Position numbers and translations under genes: made by a program. 22,860 nt of DNA from a virus. The stretch spans positions 1-22,860 of IMG/VR virus record IMGVR_UViG_3300025781_000084. One strand, given 5' to 3'. Below the pieces are notes generated by a model. The model had not been told where the DNA came from, ran no database searches, and worked only from the letters and a program-made list of their open reading frames with translations. This document shows positions 13,080-21,440 of the stretch, piece after piece. Numbering within the stretch: the stretch's first letter is position 1; each line of letters starts with the position of its first letter.

Positions 13080-13409
13080 TTAGAGTTTCTTTCTTGTTTT
13101 AGTATTGATAAGTGTATGCAAATCTTTATGCAATTCTTTAATTTCTGATAGTTCTTCTAGAAGAGTCTCATGATCTTCTTCAGCTCGTTTTTCTGATTTT
13201 CTATTTAAAATATCTTGACCTACCATAATCAATGGTAAAAGTATCAATTGAAGAAAAGAAGAACTAATATACATAACAATTGTTTGAGTAGCTGGAAAAA
13301 ATAATGGAATTATAACCAAAATAGCAAATGCATATACACACCACATAGTACCTACCATGAGTGTTATATATTTTGCTATCAATTCATTTATGGTTTTAAT
13401 GTTTAGCAT
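13080..13409 (-). CDS. DUF1003-like two-helix membrane protein
   Basis: 109 residues. Two hydrophobic helices (about 17-38 and 43-65) and a charged C-terminal helix. The segment PLIMVGQDILNRKSEKRAEEDHE resembles the DUF1003 hallmark (ILMSQNRQ followed by a charged helix with a DxE motif). Role unknown. The start overlaps the upstream GNAT gene by 14 bases, and the stop is one base before the nrdB start. Confidence 0.6.
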   Translation of the reverse strand: MLNIKTINELIAKYITLMVGTMWCVYAFAILVIIPLFFPATQTIVMYISSSFLQLILLPLIMVGQDILNRKSEKRAEEDHETLLEELSEIKELHKDLHTLINTKTRKKL

Positions 13410-13866
13410 TAAGTATAATCTCCATTAAATATGCGTCTAATGATTGTTTGCTATTATAAAAACCATAATGATTTATAATATAATCTATTTTTTCAAATCC
13501 AAGATTTTTATATAGATTAATAGCACATTTATTCATAACATAGACATGGAGTCTGCAGCTTATTATATTACGACTTTTTAAAATGTCAATGGCATATTCA
13601 ACAAGTTTTTTAGCACAACCTTTTTTACGAAATGCTGGTAATATAGCTAATTCTAAAATATAAGATGTATTTTTCTTAAGATTAGTATCTATCCAAATAT
13701 ATCCTGCAATTTCATAGCCTATAACATAGACATATATCTTTTTTTGTTTTAAGGCTATGAAAAGCGGTTTATTTCTATTTTCTGATCCAATATTGAAACA
13801 TTGTTTTTCAATATGTGCAACATCATAAAGATCTAATGTATCTCCTAGTCGAATCTTGTGTTCCAT
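13396..13866 (-). CDS. GNAT family N-acetyltransferase (RimI-like)
   Basis: 156 residues. Acetyl-CoA binding loop LPAFRKKGCAKKLVEYA (RxxGxA), preceded by ILELAIL and followed by RLHVYVMNKCAINLYKNLGF, the usual C-terminal GNAT block. Substrate unknown. It lies between nrdA and nrdB; a GGAG sits close before the ATG. Confidence 0.85.
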   Translation of the reverse strand: MEHKIRLGDTLDLYDVAHIEKQCFNIGSENRNKPLFIALKQKKIYVYVIGYEIAGYIWIDTNLKKNTSYILELAILPAFRKKGCAKKLVEYAIDILKSRNIISCRLHVYVMNKCAINLYKNLGFEKIDYIINHYGFYNSKQSLDAYLMEIILNAKH

Positions 13867-13959
13867 GATTATACTCCTTTTTTAAAGATATAATAACCAT
13901 GAAGATCTTATTATGATCCTAACTGTCAATTAAAATGCGAATATGATTCATAATGTATT

Positions 13960-16230
13960 TTACAATTTACAAGAATCACAATCTACTTCTTCTTCAATTT
14001 TTGTTGATGGAAGATCTTTTATTTCCATTTCACCAGATTGATCATTTGTATTAAAATAATATAAAGTCTTAATCCCATATTTATATGAATACAAAAGATG
14101 CTTTAGCATTTCACTTAGAGGAATCTTTTCATCTGGATAAAATTTTGGATTATACGAAGTATTAACAGAAATAGCTTGATCGATATATTTTTGTAATACT
14201 GCACAAATATTTAAATATCCTTCAGGAGATTCAATATTCCAAAGTAATTCATATTTATTTTTAAATTTCCTAATATTAGGAACTACCTGTTTAAGAACTC
14301 CATCTTTAGATTGTTTAATACTAATTAATGCTCGTGGAGGTTCAATGCCATTAGTAGAATTAGAGATTAGTGCAGAAGTTTCAGCTGGCATAAGAGCCAT
14401 CAAAGTAGCATTACGAATACCATATTGCATTAATTGATTCCTTAATTCTTGCCAAGGCATTCGTTCTTTATGTGGTACTAATCCATCTACATCTTTCTTA
14501 TAGGTATCAATTGGAAGAATGCCAGTAGAGTATTTTACATTATCTGTAAGCTGTAATGAACCCTGCTCTTTAGCTAAATCTGCAGAAGCTTTAATCAAAT
14601 AATATGACCAAGCTTCAGCGAATTCATCAAGCTTTTCAAGGTTTGGCTTGCTATAAGTCATATCATTGAGCACCATCCAATATGCAAGATTAATAATACC
14701 AATGCCTAATGGACGATAAGCCATACTGTGTTGTTTAGCCGCTTTTACTGGATAATTTTGATAATTTAATAATGCATCTAAACCTCTAACAGCTAATATA
14801 CATGGCTTTTCAAAATCAGATGGAGATTTAATTTTACCCCAATTAATTGCCGAAAGTGTACATAAAGCAATCATTCCATTTTCATCATTAATATCATTAA
14901 GTGGAACGGTAGGAAGAGTAATTTCTTGGCAAAGATTGCTCATTCTAACCGGAGCTTTTTCTTTTACAAATGAACCATGATCATTACAATGATCTACATT
15001 CATTAAATAAATTCTTCCGGTATCCTTTCGTTCTTGAATAACGTTTGAAAAGAGTACTCTGGCTGAAATAGTCTTTTTTCTAATTTTTGATTTTTCATAG
15101 TTTGTGTAAAGGGTTCTAAACCTATCGACATCTGTAAAGAACGCCTCATAGAGATCTGGAACATCGTGTGGTGAGAAGAGAGTGATGTTCCCATCATTAA
15201 TAAGTCTTTCATATATCACCTTATTAAATTGAACTGAATAATCCATATGACGAATACGATTTTCTTCAGTACCTTTATTATTTTTAAGTACTAAAAGATC
15301 TTCTATTTCATAGTGCCAGATTGGATAGTGGAGTGTTGCCGATCCGCCTCGGACCCCACCTTGACTGCACGACTTAACAGCAGATTGAAAATGCTTATAA
15401 AAAGGAATAACTCCAGTATGAGAAGCATCGCCATTGCGAATAGGGGAGCCAATAGCGCGAATACGACCAGCACCGATGCCGATGCCAGCCTTTTGAGATA
15501 CATATTTAATAATTGATGAAGATGTTGCATTTATAGAATCCAGTGAATCGTCCGTTTCGATAAGGACACAAGAGGAATATTGGCGTTGAGGAGTACGTAC
15601 TCCTGCCATGATTGGTGTAGGAAGACTAATATCGAAGAGAGAAATTGCATCATAATAGTCTTTTACCCATTTAATTCGATTTTCTTTATAAGAAGAAAAT
15701 AGTGTCATAGCAATAAGCATAAATGTCATTTGTGGAGTTTCATATAATTCTCCAGTGACACGATTTTTAATCAAATATTTATTTCTAAATTGCTCCATAG
15801 CTGCGTATGTAAGCATATTATCTCTATCGTGTTCAATATATTTATTGAGTTCCATCCATTCGGCTGAACTATATTTTGTATCTAATTCAGAATCATAATA
15901 ACCCAAATTAGAAATTTTGCTCCAATGATCATATAGAGAAGGTGGTTCATATTGTCCATATACTTCTTTACGAATATGATAACTAATAAGTCGACCAGCT
16001 ACATATTGATAATTTGGTGTTTCTTCAGTAATTAATTCTGCTGTAGCTTTAATAATAATTTCTTGAATATCTGTAGTCTTAATTTTATCATACAATTGAA
16101 CATGAGATTTAAGAGCTATTTCAGAAATTGAAACATTGGTCACACCTTCGCATGCCCAATTAATTACACGATGAAACTTTTCAATATTAAGGGGTTCTTT
16201 TGAACCATCTCTTTTAATTACATTAATCAT
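13960..16230 (-). CDS. nrdA: Class Ia ribonucleotide reductase, alpha subunit
   Basis: 756 residues, usual length. Reduces ribonucleoside diphosphates. Active-site pattern: C221 (YSSCVLIETDDS), N432-x-C434-x-E436 (SNLCQE) and C457 (ALCTLS) match C225, N437/C439/E441 and C462 of E. coli. The radical-transfer tyrosine pair is in KTLYYFNTNDQ, and the C-terminal shuttle is CDSC. An N-terminal ATP-cone-like region is present (INVIKRDGSKEPLNIEKFHRVINWA), so allosteric control is likely. The start overlaps the previous stop by 8 bases (ATGATTAA). Confidence 0.97.
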   Translation of the reverse strand: MINVIKRDGSKEPLNIEKFHRVINWACEGVTNVSISEIALKSHVQLYDKIKTTDIQEIIIKATAELITEETPNYQYVAGRLISYHIRKEVYGQYEPPSLYDHWSKISNLGYYDSELDTKYSSAEWMELNKYIEHDRDNMLTYAAMEQFRNKYLIKNRVTGELYETPQMTFMLIAMTLFSSYKENRIKWVKDYYDAISLFDISLPTPIMAGVRTPQRQYSSCVLIETDDSLDSINATSSSIIKYVSQKAGIGIGAGRIRAIGSPIRNGDASHTGVIPFYKHFQSAVKSCSQGGVRGGSATLHYPIWHYEIEDLLVLKNNKGTEENRIRHMDYSVQFNKVIYERLINDGNITLFSPHDVPDLYEAFFTDVDRFRTLYTNYEKSKIRKKTISARVLFSNVIQERKDTGRIYLMNVDHCNDHGSFVKEKAPVRMSNLCQEITLPTVPLNDINDENGMIALCTLSAINWGKIKSPSDFEKPCILAVRGLDALLNYQNYPVKAAKQHSMAYRPLGIGIINLAYWMVLNDMTYSKPNLEKLDEFAEAWSYYLIKASADLAKEQGSLQLTDNVKYSTGILPIDTYKKDVDGLVPHKERMPWQELRNQLMQYGIRNATLMALMPAETSALISNSTNGIEPPRALISIKQSKDGVLKQVVPNIRKFKNKYELLWNIESPEGYLNICAVLQKYIDQAISVNTSYNPKFYPDEKIPLSEMLKHLLYSYKYGIKTLYYFNTNDQSGEMEIKDLPSTKIEEEVDCDSCKL

Positions 16231-16390
16231 ATGCTATCTCTTTTAAAATAAATGTTCCATCTTCATTATCAATCCATTCAATCTCAGTACCTTCATTCCA
16301 GCCCATAGTGATTACTATATCATTTGGAATTTCTATATAAGATAGCCCCGTTGAAGGATCTTCTTGTACTACTATAGAGTATTTGTACAT
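16223..16390 (-). CDS. Small AbrB-like protein
   Basis: 55 residues: MYKYSIVVQEDPSTGLSYIEIPNDIVITMGWNEG and then EIEWIDNEDGTFIL. The pattern (beta strand, IP-x-D, a GW-x-EG turn, W, then a DGTF strand) is that of swapped-hairpin AbrB-type proteins seen widely in phages and bacteria. DNA binding is possible but not shown. The start shares one base with the previous stop (TAATG). Confidence 0.7.
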   Translation of the reverse strand: MYKYSIVVQEDPSTGLSYIEIPNDIVITMGWNEGTEIEWIDNEDGTFILKEIAYD

Positions 16391-16548
16391 TAAGAAATTC
16401 TACCTAGTCTATGATAAAGATGTAGCATAGTTTGAATTTTTTGTTCATCTTCATCAACAGACCTATCGGTAATATAATGAAGTAAAGCTTCTTTTATAAG
16501 ATCATAATCATTGATGCTAAAGACTGCTCTAGATCTTTCTTCATTCAT
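16390..16548 (-). CDS. Small helical protein, unknown
   Basis: 52 residues from the ATG at 16548. The ATG at 16557 lies directly on the AGGAGG ribosome site, whereas 16548 has proper spacing (9 bases) and gives an ATGA overlap with the upstream gene. Acidic helical protein (INDYDLIKEALLHYITD). No function assigned. Confidence 0.65.
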   Translation of the reverse strand: MNEERSRAVFSINDYDLIKEALLHYITDRSVDEDEQKIQTMLHLYHRLGRIS

Positions 16549-16709
16549 TTTGTCCATCCTCCTGGTGGTGCTGGTCGTTGTCTTCCTATATTTAATGTAT
16601 CTCTGTGTTCATCAAAATATTCATCTAAATGAAGAATTTCACCAGTCTTTGCATCAATATAATATACCCAAGCATTAGGCACATAATCTTCACATACTGA
16701 TCTAGTCAT
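16545..16709 (-). CDS. Small unknown protein
   Basis: 54 residues (MTRSVCEDYVPNAWVYYIDAK...), with a YIDAKTGEIL strand-turn-strand and a Pro-rich C-terminus. The AGGAGG serving the next gene is inside its last codons. No family recognised; accepted because it fits exactly between two neighbours. Confidence 0.6.
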   Translation of the reverse strand: MTRSVCEDYVPNAWVYYIDAKTGEILHLDEYFDEHRDTLNIGRQRPAPPGGWTK

Positions 16710-16712
16710 TAT

Positions 16713-16883
16713 TTAGAATGCTTTTTCAGATTTTAGCATCAACTCTTCAAACTTTTTTTCAAATTCTTCTGTTTGATACTTTGAAGGTGCAGATAAATGT
16801 GGATTCATTCTACGTTCTACAATAAACTCACATACTGTCCAAATATAATTTCTTAAAACATTGAGTTGTTCTTTAGTCACCAT
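16713..16883 (-). CDS. Small helical protein, unknown
   Basis: 56 residues, mostly helical and charged (MVTKEQLNVLRNYIWTVCEF, then FEKKFEELMLKSEKAF). The start lies 11 bases inside the end of the upstream gene, with GGAT before it. No function assigned. Confidence 0.6.
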   Translation of the reverse strand: MVTKEQLNVLRNYIWTVCEFIVERRMNPHLSAPSKYQTEEFEKKFEELMLKSEKAF

Positions 16884-17301
16884 TTAAATCCTTATACTTT
16901 ATACTATAAAATAAATTAGTATAATAAACATCATTCAATTTCTTATATGCTTTGCGTAAAATATCTTTTAAATTATTAATATTTTCTAATTGTTTTTTAA
17001 TAGTCTGATCACGCTGTTTAAGCAATTCATTCTGAATACGAACTTGCTCTTTCCATACTTCTTCAGTTTCAATAAGTTTTTGTTCTAGCTTAGCAAGTTT
17101 AACAGGAAAGTTCCAATCATCCAATTGAGCTTGTAATGATGCCATGACAATCTTATAACTTTCCACGGCATCACGCAATTCTGCATTTTCTGCAAAAAGA
17201 ATAACAATATCATCAATAGCACTTATATCAAGGCCATCATATTTGCTTAATTCTGCTTGCTTTGCGATCCATTCTTCTCGTGTTTTACTTAATTTAGTCA
17301 T
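16873..17301 (-). CDS. Coiled-coil protein, unknown
   Basis: 142 residues. From about residue 35 to 125 it is a continuous charged helix with heptad-like Leu and Ile, likely a coiled coil. Tyr-rich end (YYTNLFYSIKYKDL). No enzyme motif. Its start overlaps the stop of the tiny upstream gene by 8 bases (ATGACTAA). Confidence 0.65.
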   Translation of the reverse strand: MTKLSKTREEWIAKQAELSKYDGLDISAIDDIVILFAENAELRDAVESYKIVMASLQAQLDDWNFPVKLAKLEQKLIETEEVWKEQVRIQNELLKQRDQTIKKQLENINNLKDILRKAYKKLNDVYYTNLFYSIKYKDLNGD

Positions 17302-17404
17302 TGCTCATTTTTCCAAGCATATATGTAAACCGAAAAACTACTATTACTAATGTAACCGCAAATACACCAGTTGCAAATGAACCAGCATCAAAATGATCAG
17401 TCAT
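17294..17404 (-). CDS. 36-residue single-helix membrane peptide
   Basis: One hydrophobic helix (FATGVFAVTLVIVVFRFTYML), short polar ends. The start overlaps the thyX stop by 8 bases (ATGACTGA), and its stop overlaps the next start by 8 bases. The two exact overlaps argue that it is a real gene. Function unknown. Confidence 0.55.
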   Translation of the reverse strand: MTDHFDAGSFATGVFAVTLVIVVFRFTYMLGKMSND

Positions 17405-18053
17405 TTTTCAAAGCCTCTACAATATATGGAAAATGAACACCAATAATATCCCAACATTGATCGGCAACTTCACGATGTTCTTTTTGAGTTGCCTGATCTC
17501 TACGAAGTTCACAATAATGAATCCAGCTACGAAGAGTTCCACTCATGTATAAAGTAGTCTCAGTCATACCTTCTGGCAATACTGCTCGTGCTTGTTCTTT
17601 AGCAATACCTTGCTTTAGAGCCCATTGATATGCAGCTACAGCTTCATTTCTTGCACCAAGTTGCCGATAACGCCATTCTTCTTGAAGTACTCGATCTTCA
17701 GTTTCAATAGAGTTTTGGCGATTCTTATTATCTTGAAGCCGTGCTTCACGAGTAACAAATTCTTCTGATACAGCATACCGTTGACTAAATTCTTGAAAAC
17801 TAAATGAACGATGCCGAAGAATTTGTCTAGAAATATCACGAGTAGTCTTAATTTCGACTATCATATGAACCATTTCTAGAGGGCTCCAATGGGCGTTATT
17901 AATAAGATATCGAATCAGCTTTCCAGCAGTTGCTGTATTATTTTGATTTGCTGGATTAGATACACGAGCAGCATATGCTACAAGTTCTTGTGCTGTATTA
18001 CACCCAGTATATGCACTAGGCTTTGTTAGCCCAATTAGATTTACACTACTCAT
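17397..18053 (-). CDS. thyX: Flavin-dependent thymidylate synthase
   Basis: 218 residues. Makes dTMP from dUMP with methylenetetrahydrofolate and FAD. The ThyX signature RHRx7S is present (RHR 80-82, S90: RHRSFSFQEFS). Further family features are HWSPLEM and the C-terminal TLRSWIHYCELR block with the substrate-binding Arg residues. It works with NrdA/NrdB in nucleotide supply. It replaces the folate-type ThyA (td) that T4 has. Confidence 0.97.
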   Translation of the reverse strand: MSSVNLIGLTKPSAYTGCNTAQELVAYAARVSNPANQNNTATAGKLIRYLINNAHWSPLEMVHMIVEIKTTRDISRQILRHRSFSFQEFSQRYAVSEEFVTREARLQDNKNRQNSIETEDRVLQEEWRYRQLGARNEAVAAYQWALKQGIAKEQARAVLPEGMTETTLYMSGTLRSWIHYCELRRDQATQKEHREVADQCWDIIGVHFPYIVEALKND

Positions 18054-18068
18054 CTTATTCCTTACTAA

Positions 18069-18572
18069 TTAATTAACGGATAGAGGAAATGGTGATACAA
18101 TAACTCTAGGTTCAATATACACTGGAACAGTTTTATGCTGATTTGGATCAGAACAAAGAACCCATGTTCCTTCAGTAGATGCTGGAGAATATAAACCATT
18201 TGGATCTGCTTGAGGAACAACTACGTTTCCAGTTTCTTGAGTTTCATCTCTATTAGCAACTCTTTGTGGATTAGTATATTGTGTTGCTGCAGAAATACCA
18301 TAACCTACAGAATCACACATCTTATGTAGATGACCATTCATATCTTGTGTATATGTGTATGTACGAATTTGAGTATCGCGAAGTTCAAGAATATCCTTCA
18401 AAATGCGCTTTTCTTGAAAATTTACAATAGATGGCATACCTACAGTTTGTACAGCTTGTTTATTGACTTGTTCTTGCTTTTGGTTTTGAATTTGATCAGA
18501 AGATCCTGTTTCTTCTACACAAGCAACAAGAGACATAGAAGCGAGAGAAATTAGAATTACATTACGAAACAT
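18069..18572 (-). CDS. Putative phage lipoprotein
   Basis: 167 residues. Signal peptide MFRNVILISLASMSLVAC with lipobox LVAC and Cys18 as the modified residue. The mature part is Gln-rich at first and then has PSIVNFQEKRILKDILELRDTQIRTY. It probably sits in the outer or inner membrane. Role unknown; it might act in lysis control or exclusion. The start shares a base with the stop of the upstream membrane gene (TAATG). Confidence 0.7.
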   Translation of the reverse strand: MFRNVILISLASMSLVACVEETGSSDQIQNQKQEQVNKQAVQTVGMPSIVNFQEKRILKDILELRDTQIRTYTYTQDMNGHLHKMCDSVGYGISAATQYTNPQRVANRDETQETGNVVVPQADPNGLYSPASTEGTWVLCSDPNQHKTVPVYIEPRVIVSPFPLSVN

Positions 18573-18895
18573 TAGTTAGCTCCACGAATTGATTCATAAA
18601 AATTACGAAGGTTAGGGGGAAGACGATTTTCATCATATACTTCAAAGCGATGAATAATAATTGGCTTTAGTGCTTGCTTACCAGCAGTATCTGTTTGCTG
18701 ATATTGCAATTCTAAATTTTCCAAATCACGTAACATTCCATCATTATATTGTACAGATTGCTTAAATACTTTAGCATCTACTGCAGTATAACGTTGAGCA
18801 AAAAATGCATATGATTGTAAACTATAATAATTTAGTGCAAAAATAAGCAATAGAAAAGCTACAATTGCACCAATAATATATAAGGCAGATTTCAT
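18572..18895 (-). CDS. Membrane-anchored small protein
   Basis: 107 residues, one N-terminal membrane helix (ALYIIGAIVAFLLLIFALNYY) and a soluble helical part (FAQRYTAVDAKVFKQSVQYND...). Coupled to the lipoprotein gene, so the two may act together across the envelope. No family recognised. Confidence 0.65.
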   Translation of the reverse strand: MKSALYIIGAIVAFLLLIFALNYYSLQSYAFFAQRYTAVDAKVFKQSVQYNDGMLRDLENLELQYQQTDTAGKQALKPIIIHRFEVYDENRLPPNLRNFYESIRGAN

Positions 18896-18918
18896 TTCAA
18901 TTTCCTATATTGATATTA

Positions 18919-19011
18919 TTAATGAAAAAATTCATTATAAACGATGAACAGACCACACATACTTACAATACTACAAAATACTACCAATAAAACATTATTA
19001 ATATTTTTCAT
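18919..19011 (-). CDS. 30-residue single-helix membrane peptide
   Basis: MKNINNVLLVVFCSIVSMCGLF and a short tail; one hydrophobic helix. The ATG overlaps the primase stop by 4 bases (ATGA), which supports it. Very short, so it remains tentative. Confidence 0.45.
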   Translation of the reverse strand: MKNINNVLLVVFCSIVSMCGLFIVYNEFFH

Positions 19012-20018
19012 ACTTTTTTCCAATTCATTAATTCAACTTTAGCAGACAATCCATTAAATGTTCTCTTATCGATAACAATTTTGATATGTTCGGCATTAGC
19101 ACCATTAAGTATCATATCATTAATATCTTTACCTTTAAAGGTATTATCCCATATAACTACATTATACCCTTTATCAATAAAAGTGTCAATACGCTTTACG
19201 ATTTCTTTATTGCGTGGTTCATTATCAAAAATATACACAGGGTCGATAAAGGATGAGTCAAGATGAATGTCAGCACCGGCCATAGCAATAGAATTATTAA
19301 TAAACATGCTATCAAATGGACCTTCAAATACATACACCCGTTCTTTCTTATTTACAAGATCCAAACCAAAAATCTTTGGCCTATCTTCAAGCATTATAGT
19401 TATATATCTCATCTTAGATTTAGGATCTAATGATCTACCTTGATATCCAAACATAGTTCCATCTTCTTTAAGAAAAGGAATAATGATTCTAGAATGTTCA
19501 TTCTTCAATTCAAGTTTATCTGGAATCATAGAATTTGTCCATTCGCCAAATCGTTCACAGAAAAACAATCTAGCATGCCAAGGAGTATCAATCTTTCTAG
19601 ATACAATATATTTCTTAGCTGGATGATATGATGGAAGATTTGAAATCTTCTTTAGCTTACTAAGTGGTGCACCAGAAGCTAAAAATTTTGGAGGATTTAG
19701 ATTAGTAATACTTGGACGTTCTGGAGCTTTTTCTTTATTAATAAAAGCTTCTACAGAATATTCCTCATAAAGTATTGGATCTAATCTTTTAATAAAACTT
19801 GGAAACGTACATGCAATACCACAATTATGGCATTTATAATACATATTTCCTTTATTTTGATAAAGATATCCTCTGGCTTTAAATTTATTTTTTTCAGAAT
19901 CACCACAAATAGGGCATCTGAAATTAGCCATGTATGGATTAGTTTTTTTAACTTTGTAAAGTTCTAGCCGGCTAGAAACCAATCCAGCATACTTAGTATC
20001 TATCCAAGCCGTATTCAT
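19008..20018 (-). CDS. 61: DnaG-type primase (T4 gp61 type)
   Basis: 336 residues; T4 gp61 has 342. Makes RNA primers at the replication fork with the gp41 helicase. The N-terminal zinc ribbon has C35-x2-C38 and C63-x2-C66 (CPICGDSEKN, YYKCHNCG). The TOPRIM domain has E232 (VYVFEGPFDS) and D265-x-E267 (YIFDNEPRN). An early promoter lies at 20050-20077. It is the first gene of an operon that appears to continue to thyX and nrdA. Confidence 0.93.
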   Translation of the reverse strand: MNTAWIDTKYAGLVSSRLELYKVKKTNPYMANFRCPICGDSEKNKFKARGYLYQNKGNMYYKCHNCGIACTFPSFIKRLDPILYEEYSVEAFINKEKAPERPSITNLNPPKFLASGAPLSKLKKISNLPSYHPAKKYIVSRKIDTPWHARLFFCERFGEWTNSMIPDKLELKNEHSRIIIPFLKEDGTMFGYQGRSLDPKSKMRYITIMLEDRPKIFGLDLVNKKERVYVFEGPFDSMFINNSIAMAGADIHLDSSFIDPVYIFDNEPRNKEIVKRIDTFIDKGYNVVIWDNTFKGKDINDMILNGANAEHIKIVIDKRTFNGLSAKVELMNWKKV

Positions 20019-20049
20019 ACTCTATACCTATATTATTACTGATATACTC

Positions 20050-20077
20050 ATTATAACTGGTATAGATTTAATGTAAA
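20050..20077 (-). promoter_or_regulatory. Early sigma70-like promoter of the primase operon
   Basis: TTTACA (20077-20072), 16-base spacer, TATAAT (20055-20050) on the minus strand. Shares ATTTACATTAAAT and TATAATGA with the promoter at 9070-9097. Confidence 0.8.
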
Positions 20078-20091
20078 TAGGTATTTTTAAC

Positions 20092-20448
20092 TTAATTTAA
20101 GAATGGTGGCATCCAAGGAATAATTCCCATTTTAAAAAGAATAAATGCTATCAAAACACCAATTATTAAAAATCCCATCTTATGACGCACTAGTGCATCC
20201 TTTATAGAAATTAATTCTTCACGATTAATTTTATTTTCTGATTTAATTTCTTTAAGTGTTGTATGAATATTTGAAGTAATATCATCTTGTTGAGAAATTT
20301 TAATTTCATGAACAGCAAGAAGCTCTTTGATTGAAGATGAGACATCAGAAAGCTTATCCATAGTAGTATCTAATTTTGTAAAAAAACCAGTCATCTGATC
20401 AATATCTCTTTCGAGAATAGCTACTCTTGTTTCGATTTCTTCTGCCAT
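20092..20448 (-). CDS. Coiled-coil protein with C-terminal membrane anchor
   Basis: 118 residues: a long polar helix with heptads (residues 5-85) and a C-terminal hydrophobic helix (MGFLIIGVLIAFILFKMGIIPW). Similar tail-anchored proteins occur beside lysis genes in marine myophages. No function assigned; it lies 6 bases after the spanin gene stop. Confidence 0.65.
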   Translation of the reverse strand: MAEEIETRVAILERDIDQMTGFFTKLDTTMDKLSDVSSSIKELLAVHEIKISQQDDITSNIHTTLKEIKSENKINREELISIKDALVRHKMGFLIIGVLIAFILFKMGIIPWMPPFLN

Positions 20449-20454
20449 TTTTTC

Positions 20455-20721
20455 CTACTTACAAAAAGTGTTGACCCAATCGATCAATCCATTATGATCG
20501 ACATTTAAATTATTATAACTTTTTGTATCAACAATCCATTGATCTAATATTTGTTTTTCAGATAAACTTCCTTTTGGAAGTGATTTTAGATCAGAATACT
20601 TAAGCATATAATCTTGCGGTGGATGACACGACTTAGTGACTACCGGAGGTGGAGCGTAGATTGTTGAGCATGCTGACAACATCAGGAGTGATATCGCAGC
20701 TAGTATTGTCTTTAATTTCAT
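20455..20721 (-). CDS. Putative outer-membrane spanin lipoprotein (Rz1-like)
   Basis: 88 residues. Signal peptide with lipobox LSAC, Cys18, then a Pro-rich start of the mature part (STIYAPPPVV). Its first 89 bases overlap the end of the i-spanin-like gene in another frame, the typical overlapped spanin layout. It would join the inner-membrane partner to fuse the membranes at the end of lysis. It is longer than many Rz1 proteins. Confidence 0.75.
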   Translation of the reverse strand: MKLKTILAAISLLMLSACSTIYAPPPVVTKSCHPPQDYMLKYSDLKSLPKGSLSEKQILDQWIVDTKSYNNLNVDHNGLIDWVNTFCK

Positions 20722-21043
20722 TTGTGACTACCGTTGTTGCATTATCAGCAGCTTGCTGAATATCTTGTTTCTTCTTATTTATTACAACAATTGTTTTAGT
20801 TCCTGCGGCTATTTGATCTTGAAGATTTTTTTCTTTAAGTTTTTCTGCTTCTAATTGTGACTGGATGGCCGCCTCATGGCATTTATTAGCTGCAGCAATA
20901 TAACCTAAATGGTAGATAAAGAAGCCACCAGAAGCTACTCCAGCCAACACTGCACATATAATACCAATGCTCATAGCTTTGCTGGTACCACCAAAAAAGC
21001 TTTTAAAGATTAATCCAAAAATAAAAGAAACAATCTTATTCAA
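20633..21043 (-). CDS. Putative inner-membrane spanin (Rz-like)
   Basis: 136 residues. N-terminal membrane helix (about 24-48, MSIGIICAVLAGVASGGFFIY), then a periplasmic coiled coil (EAAIQSQLEAEKLKEKNLQDQ) and a C-terminal CDITPDVVSMLNNLR, like the end of Rz proteins. C115 could form the intermolecular disulphide. The overlap with the lipoprotein gene supports a spanin pair. Confidence 0.78.
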   Translation of the reverse strand: MNKIVSFIFGLIFKSFFGGTSKAMSIGIICAVLAGVASGGFFIYHLGYIAAANKCHEAAIQSQLEAEKLKEKNLQDQIAAGTKTIVVINKKKQDIQQAADNATTVVTNEIKDNTSCDITPDVVSMLNNLRSTSGSH

Positions 21044-21440
21044 CGTTAACTCCAGTTACCATTTTTCTTAATGCATTAGCTGTATCTTTAACCCCTTTTG
21101 CATTTTTAGTTTTATATTTTGTTTTAAAAACTGGAGGATTGTCTATACTTGGTTTAATGCCCATAGTATTATTTGTTGGAGATCCAGAAGAAGAACCAGA
21201 ACCAGGAGCTCCTGCTGCAGGCGCTGCTCCTCCAGGTGCTGCGCCATCTTCTTGTAAATTACCACCACGACGAGAAATTTCTCGTTCTGCAGCATCTCTT
21301 GTAGTAAAAATTCCTACAGGATTTGGCTTAACTCTACCAGAAACTATATGATGTACTGAATGTTTATTTGGTGAATTAGAAACAATTTTGAAATTTTTAC
21401 TTTCATGAAGTTCTAATCTTAAATCTTTAAATGTTTTCAT
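21036..21440 (-). CDS. Unknown phage protein with Gly/Ala/Pro linker
   Basis: 134 residues from the ATG at 21440, which shares a base with the preceding stop (TAATG); a longer start at 21455 is less likely. The N-terminal domain (KTFKDLRLELHESKNFKIV...VHHIVSGRV) is followed by a low-complexity linker (GAAPGGAAPAAGAPG...) and a basic C-terminus. The linker suggests a two-domain virion or assembly protein (inference). Confidence 0.65.
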   Translation of the reverse strand: MKTFKDLRLELHESKNFKIVSNSPNKHSVHHIVSGRVKPNPVGIFTTRDAAEREISRRGGNLQEDGAAPGGAAPAAGAPGSGSSSGSPTNNTMGIKPSIDNPPVFKTKYKTKNAKGVKDTANALRKMVTGVNVE

